NCBI GenBank assembly: GCA_011049095.1
Contig: DSDE01000197.1
Span: 1 to 9,002, forward strand
Reading direction: 5' to 3'
Origin: Fidelibacterota bacterium
GTDB lineage: Bacteria; Fidelibacterota; Fidelibacteria; Fidelibacterales; DSDE01
DNA: 9,002 nucleotides
Under the pieces are notes generated by a model that ran no database searches, had not been told where the DNA came from, and saw nothing but the letters and a program-made list of their open reading frames with translations. A program made the position numbers and the translations under genes. Shown here piece by piece: positions 5,992-9,002 of this stretch. Within the stretch, counting starts at the first letter, position 1, and each line of letters starts with the position of its first letter.

Positions 5992-6869
5992 TTTCTGTCT
6001 CCCATAATGGTTAGAATTTGTTTCCAGATATTCTCAAAGGTCTGAAAGTATTCGATGTTGAGCTCAGCAACGGTTTTCTCCTGAACCATAGCTTTGGAAA
6101 AATCTTCTGTATAAGGAAGGCTTGCCAGCAGCGGGATATTTTTCTCCTGGAGAAAGCGGCCGATGGCTTCGCTGAGGGCGGGGTAGAGGTCGCTTTTGTT
6201 GATGATGGCGGCCATTTTCAGGTGAAATCGCGTAGCCAGTGCGATGACCCGCTGCAGATCGTGAAAGCCTGATTGGCTGGGCTCGGTGACGAAAAGGGCC
6301 AGATTAGCGCCGGAGAGGGAGGAGATGACGGGGCAGCCGATACCTGGTGAACCATCAACCAGGATATATTCTATCTGTGTTTGTTGGGCATAATGTTTTG
6401 CGGAGTTTTTCACACTGGCCACTAGTTTGCCGGAATTTTCAGCGCCGGGTCTCAGCTCGGCGTGAAAGAGCATTTTTCCCAGTCGTGTATCAGAAATGTA
6501 GAGCATTCCATCTTGTTGTATTTCCATAGTGATGGCTGATTCGGGGCAAATATGGGCGCAGTAGCCGCAGCCTTCACAAGCAATTGAATCAATCTGATAT
6601 TGTCCTTTTTCAAAGTTGATGGCATCGAAGCGGCAGACCTGTTCACAGAGTCCGCATTGGGTGCATTTATCTTGATGAATGACGGCGATTTCGGAGCTGA
6701 AAAAGGCTTTGGAATTGCGCTGTTTCGGTTTTAGCAGCAAGTGGAGATCGGAAGCATCTACATCGCAGTCGGCCAAGACGGTTTCGGTATCGCTGACATA
6801 GGCTAAAGCTGCCGTGATGGAGCTTTTCCCGGTGCCGCCTTTGCCGGAGATGACGACGATTTCTTTCAT
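5988..6869 (-). CDS. MinD-superfamily ATPase with inserted 2x[4Fe-4S] ferredoxin domain (copy B)
   Basis: This 293-residue cytoplasmic protein combines a MinD/Mrp/NifH-type P-loop ATPase with a bacterial ferredoxin insert. The deviant Walker A is GKGGTGKSS (9-17, signature Lys10 and Lys15), followed by DCDVDASDLHLLL (34-46). Eight cysteines in two CxxCxxCxxxC sets (69/72/75/79 and 98/101/104/108-Pro) should bind two [4Fe-4S] clusters. A Walker B-like ILVDGSPGIGCP follows (Asp172). Related proteins use ATP-driven dimer changes with Fe-S clusters to load or reduce metal cofactors. It lies between its paralogue and a NifX-like gene with 4-base ATGA overlaps on both sides, and AAGGGATGAAGA precedes the ATG. 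The pair probably works as a heterodimer on the NifX-like proteins, which is inferred. Confidence 0.9.
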   Translation of the reverse strand: MKEIVVISGKGGTGKSSITAALAYVSDTETVLADCDVDASDLHLLLKPKQRNSKAFFSSEIAVIHQDKCTQCGLCEQVCRFDAINFEKGQYQIDSIACEGCGYCAHICPESAITMEIQQDGMLYISDTRLGKMLFHAELRPGAENSGKLVASVKNSAKHYAQQTQIEYILVDGSPGIGCPVISSLSGANLALFVTEPSQSGFHDLQRVIALATRFHLKMAAIINKSDLYPALSEAIGRFLQEKNIPLLASLPYTEDFSKAMVQEKTVAELNIEYFQTFENIWKQILTIMGDRK

Positions 6870-7729
6870 TCTTCATCCCTTTTCAATTGCCGAATGAAGT
6901 GAAAAATTTGATCAAATTCTGATGTCAGTTCCTGATTTGTGTCCAGCGCTAATTTTCCTCGAGCATAATTTTCGGCAATTTTTCGGCTGTGAGGAATTTT
7001 GGCGATGATGGGAATCTTCCTTTCTAAACAGAAATCCTCAAGATGTGAATCACCGCTACCGTATTTGTTGATTACGACAGCAAAGGGTTTTTGCAGCTCA
7101 TTTAGAAGGTGCATCATGAGTTTGAAATCGTGAAAACCAAAGGGAGTGGGTTCAGCGGCAAGAATAACCAGATGGGCATCTTTTACTGCTTCCACAGCCG
7201 GGCAGGCGGTTCCAGGGGGACAGTCATAAATGGTGATTTCGGAGCGGCTCTGGTTTTGGGCATATTTTTTTGTTTTAGAAATCAATGGCACAGCCTGCTC
7301 TTCACCAATATTGAGTCGGCTTTCAAAAAAAGCCAGATTTCTATTTTGGATGTGGGTGATGCGGCCAATGGGGATTTTTTTCATGGGCAGCGCCGCTTCG
7401 AGACACAATTCAGAGCAGGCATAGCATGAATGGCAGAGCTGGGGAAAAACCATAATCTCCTGCTGCACTTTCACCAAGGCATTGAAGTGGCAGAGAGAAA
7501 GACAATCGCCGCAGAGGGTGCAGCGCTGAGCATCCCAGTGGGGAATCATCTTATATTGAATTGCTTCCGATTTTCGTTCACCTTTGATAAATAGGTGACA
7601 ATTGGGCGCTTCGGCATCTAGATCAAGCAGCGTTACCGCTTCTTTTTGAGCAATCCAGGCTGCCAGATTGGTGGAGAGGAAGGTTTTGCCGGTGCCGCCT
7701 TTGCCGCTGGCGATGGCGATTTTCTTCAT
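6866..7729 (-). CDS. MinD-superfamily ATPase with inserted 2x[4Fe-4S] ferredoxin domain (copy A)
   Basis: This 287-residue paralogue of the next gene has Walker A GKGGTGKTF (9-17, Lys10 and Lys15), LDLDAEAPNCHLF (35-47), eight ferredoxin cysteines (70/73/76/80 and 99/102/105/109) and Walker B-like IYDCPPGTACP (Asp169). The usual Pro after the last cysteine of a ferredoxin motif is replaced by Leu110, and after Cys80 by His. I chose the ATG at 7729, which aligns with the paralogue start; a GTG at 7753 would add eight residues and overlap the upstream gene. The ATG lies one base after the TAA of the NifX-like gene (TAAcATG) and I see no ribosome site, so translation probably re-initiates from the upstream gene. 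Its stop overlaps the next start by ATGA. It probably partners copy B in metal-cluster handling. Confidence 0.88.
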   Translation of the reverse strand: MKKIAIASGKGGTGKTFLSTNLAAWIAQKEAVTLLDLDAEAPNCHLFIKGERKSEAIQYKMIPHWDAQRCTLCGDCLSLCHFNALVKVQQEIMVFPQLCHSCYACSELCLEAALPMKKIPIGRITHIQNRNLAFFESRLNIGEEQAVPLISKTKKYAQNQSRSEITIYDCPPGTACPAVEAVKDAHLVILAAEPTPFGFHDFKLMMHLLNELQKPFAVVINKYGSGDSHLEDFCLERKIPIIAKIPHSRKIAENYARGKLALDTNQELTSEFDQIFHFIRQLKRDEE

Positions 7730-7730
7730 G

Positions 7731-8069
7731 TTAATGGGTGCAGGGGTTGACACCAGATTCTAATGAACGTGCCAGATAGGCTTCAAGGAGCTGCTGAGGT
7801 TCGGCTTCTGCTATTCCGGTGAGAACCTCAATTCCCTGCTCCGCAAAGAGTTGTCGCGCCATCTGGCCCATTCCGCTGGCGATAATGGTCTTGACGCCAA
7901 GCTCTGCTAATGTGCGAGGGTAGGAGCCCGGTTCATGGAGCGGCGGCTTTATTGTTTCCATGTTTTTTATTTCAGATTCTTCAATATCAGTAATAAGAAA
8001 GGCTTCACAGTGCCCAAAGTGCTGGCATAGCAGTCCGTTTTCCACGGGTATAGCAATTTTCCGTATCAT
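7731..8069 (-). CDS. NifX/ORP-like dinitrogenase Fe-Mo-cofactor family protein (first copy)
   Basis: This 112-residue cofactor-carrier-fold protein starts MIRKIAIPVENG and has the motif CQHFGHCEAFLITD (15-28; Cys15, His17, His20, Cys21), then ELGVKTIIASGMGQMARQLF and GIEVLTG. The HFGHC motif is common in the ORP-like and NifX-like proteins of anaerobes and offers His and Cys ligands. An unusual C-terminal CTH (Cys110, His112) adds possible ligands. AAAAGGAG lies seven bases before the ATG. A 139-base gap separates it from the DUF5320 gene, so it may have its own promoter. It stops one base before the first ATPase gene. It probably carries a metal-sulfur cluster that the adjacent ATPases load or reduce; the identity of the metal (Mo, Fe, Cu) is not visible. 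Confidence 0.88.
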   Translation of the reverse strand: MIRKIAIPVENGLLCQHFGHCEAFLITDIEESEIKNMETIKPPLHEPGSYPRTLAELGVKTIIASGMGQMARQLFAEQGIEVLTGIAEAEPQQLLEAYLARSLESGVNPCTH

Positions 8070-8208
8070 TTATTTTCTCCTTTTGAGTTTGTTTTGTGTT
8101 TGGCAAATCAATTGTCTTTTAGTGGAATGTCATTGGTTTTGGTAAGTGCCGTATGATCTTGAAATCAAATGGTTTGTCATTTATAAATGACTGATAAAGG
8201 CAGGATGC
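8070..8208. other. 139-bp intergenic gap within the minus-strand cluster
   Basis: This is the only sizeable gap in the minus-strand cluster. It holds a perfect 16-bp palindrome (8176-8191), the AAGGAG ribosome site of the NifX-like gene at its other end, and otherwise AT-rich sequence. No intrinsic terminator with a T-run is seen, and no strong -35/-10 pair. It could separate a regulator unit (DUF134-DUF5320) from the metallocluster unit. Confidence 0.5.
8176..8191. promoter_or_regulatory. Perfect 16-bp palindrome, candidate operator
   Basis: GTCATTTATAAATGAC is fully self-complementary. It lies 17 bases beyond the stop of the DUF5320 gene and about 107 bases upstream of the NifX-like ATG. 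It has no loop and no following T-run on either strand, which argues against a terminator and for a site bound by a dimeric protein. The adjacent DUF134 protein, which has a helix-turn-helix region, is the natural candidate ligand, by inference. Confidence 0.4.
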
Positions 8209-8514
8209 TCAATTTTCGTTTTTCTCAATCAGCTTAGATTCCAGAGCGCTGATTTGCTCTCGGAGGCGGTTCATCTCTTCTGTAAGATTTTGTATTTCAG
8301 CATTTTGATCAGGCTCAGGATTTTCCTGCCAATTGCCAAATCCGCGTCCCCAGCCTTGTCCGAAGTTTCTGTTGCTGCCAAAGCCTCGCCCTCGGCCAAA
8401 TCCGCGCCCCCGGCCACTGGCATAACCCGGTGCGTTATTAGCAGCGCAGAAACCCATTTGACGACCGGTTCTTGGTCCTGCTCCATTTGGTCCTGTTTTA
8501 TCTCCTCTTGGCAT
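8209..8514 (-). CDS. DUF5320 family Gly/Arg-rich small protein
   Basis: This 101-residue protein begins MPRGDKTGPNGAGPRTGRQM, followed by GFCAAN, the hallmark of the DUF5320 family. A low-complexity run rich in GRGFG (about residues 33-62) and a C-terminal predicted coiled coil (about 72-98, EIQNLTEEMNRLREQISALE) follow. Family members are regular neighbours of NifX-like and MinD/ferredoxin genes in anaerobes; their biochemical role is not known. I chose the ATG at 8514 because AAAAGGAG then sits six bases away. An ATG two codons upstream (8520) would overlap the DUF134 stop as ATGA but directly touch the ribosome site. The coiled coil suggests oligomerisation, and the lone Cys near residue 23 could be a metal or redox site. 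Confidence 0.85.
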   Translation of the reverse strand: MPRGDKTGPNGAGPRTGRQMGFCAANNAPGYASGRGRGFGRGRGFGSNRNFGQGWGRGFGNWQENPEPDQNAEIQNLTEEMNRLREQISALESKLIEKNEN

Positions 8515-8516
8515 TT

Positions 8517-8963
8517 TCATCTCCTTTTTTGTTTATGACAGCATCGGCCATGCCCAAATCTCCCTGCCAGATTCAACAGATTGGCTGAACCGCAGGTGGG
8601 ACATGTATTGATACTTACCTCGATATTTATATTGAACATATGGCCGCAACTCTGGCAGCGAATGAGATTATGGCGAAAGTGGATATTCCCGCCTTCGATA
8701 ATCAATCGTTTTCCCTGAATAATCATCTCCGCCGCTTTTTTCCTGGCACTTTCAATAAGCCTTGTAAAAGTCGGGCGGGAGATTGCCATCTCCTCTGCGG
8801 CTTCCTCCTGGGAAAATCCGGCAAAGTCGCTGAGACGCAAGGCTTCATATTCATCTAAAGAGAGGACAATGCTCTCGATCAGGCGCCCTAGTATCCCTGT
8901 GGGTTTAAACTCAGTAAATACCGGCGGCTCTTTGATAAGGCGCTCTTTTTGTGGTCTGGGCAT
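8517..8963 (-). CDS. DUF134 family helix-turn-helix protein with C-terminal zinc ribbon
   Basis: This 148-residue protein has the DUF134 core at residues 1-95: MPRPQKERLI, FKPTGI, LSLDEYEALRLSDFAGFSQEEAAEEMAISRPTFTRLIESARKKAAE and the GKRLIIEGG end. The central part resembles a sigma-region-4-like helix-turn-helix, so DNA binding is likely. A zinc-ribbon extension follows (Cys103-x2-Cys106, Cys121-x2-Cys124) and then GHGRCCHK with Cys141, Cys142 and His143. It heads the cluster and is probably its regulator, responding to metal or redox state through the Cys-rich tail; that is inferred. GGAGAAG lies nine bases before the ATG. The stop overlaps the ribosome site region of the DUF5320 gene. A sigma-54 activator, used by the Desulfovibrio ORP loci, is not seen here. 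Confidence 0.9.
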   Translation of the reverse strand: MPRPQKERLIKEPPVFTEFKPTGILGRLIESIVLSLDEYEALRLSDFAGFSQEEAAEEMAISRPTFTRLIESARKKAAEMIIQGKRLIIEGGNIHFRHNLIRCQSCGHMFNINIEVSINTCPTCGSANLLNLAGRFGHGRCCHKQKRR

Positions 8964-8990
8964 TTATTTTTTCTTCTCCATCTTACTTTG

Positions 8991-9002
8991 AATATAATGA
9001 AC
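8991..9002 (-). promoter_or_regulatory. Possible -10 region of the DUF134-led cluster
   Basis: Minus-strand TATATT (8991-8996) lies 28 bases upstream of the DUF134 ATG and could serve as a -10 element; its -35 would fall outside the window. The same AT-rich stretch reads TATAAT (8993-8998) on the plus strand, so a divergent promoter is possible too. Evidence is thin because the window ends here. Confidence 0.2.

Noticed and set aside
7730..7753. GTG start at 7753 for the first ATPase
   Set aside because: It has no ribosome site, overlaps the upstream gene by 23 bases and adds residues absent from the paralogue.
5665..8069. Nitrogen fixation cluster
   Set aside because: Only NifX-fold and MinD/ferredoxin genes are present; there is no nifH, nifD, nifK, nifE, nifN or nifB. 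The ATPases resemble NifH only at the superfamily level.
8515..8520. ATG at 8520 for the DUF5320 protein
   Set aside because: The ribosome site directly touches it, while the ATG at 8514 has ideal spacing and matches the family start MPRGD.
1..9002. CRISPR array, tRNA, rRNA or insertion sequence
   Set aside because: No regularly spaced direct DNA repeats, no cloverleaf or rRNA-like stretches, and no transposase or terminal inverted repeats were seen.

Overview
The window looks like chromosomal DNA of an anaerobic Gram-negative bacterium of the Bacteroidetes/FCB kind. Cloacimonadota, Ignavibacteria or a related candidate phylum would fit, but I cannot fix the lineage. The clues are a C-terminal type IX secretion (T9SS/Por) sorting domain, lipoprotein signal peptides, strong AGGAG-type ribosome sites, moderate GC content, and an anaerobe-type cluster of NifX-like proteins with ferredoxin/MinD ATPases. 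TGA is used as a normal stop by many genes here, so there is no sign of an altered genetic code.

Region 1 (1-3879) is a zinc (or zinc/manganese) homeostasis locus. A Fur-family regulator, most like Zur, starts a plus-strand run of tightly packed genes: regulator, metal-binding lipoprotein (ZnuA-like), ATPase, ABC-3 permease and YidD. Divergent from it are a small His-rich membrane-anchored protein and the first 28 codons of a lipoprotein cut by the window edge. The divergent intergenic region carries a perfect 17-bp palindrome that is a good candidate operator. The znuA-like gene has a single-base frameshift near 1552-1559. YidD, a membrane-protein insertion factor usually found beside rnpA/yidC, is unexpectedly the last gene of this operon, with a TTG start overlapping the permease stop.

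Region 2 (3880-4332) has no convincing gene, only one imperfect hairpin. Region 3 (4333-5661) is one T9SS-secreted repeat protein interrupted by an in-frame TGA. Ten aromatic-rich units with a 29-residue period run through the stop without losing register, so this is one gene with a nonsense codon (or a sequence error), not two genes.

Region 4 (5665-8963, minus strand) is a compact cluster read in this order: DUF134 helix-turn-helix protein with a zinc ribbon, DUF5320 Gly/Arg-rich protein, NifX-like protein, ferredoxin/MinD ATPase, second ferredoxin/MinD ATPase, second NifX-like protein. Every junction is coupled or nearly so, except a 139-bp gap that holds a perfect 16-bp palindrome. The gene content resembles the orange-protein (ORP) loci of anaerobes such as Desulfovibrio, where NifX-like proteins bind a Mo-containing cluster and work with Fe-S/MinD ATPases. 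It probably handles a metal-sulfur cofactor, but its exact role is not established.
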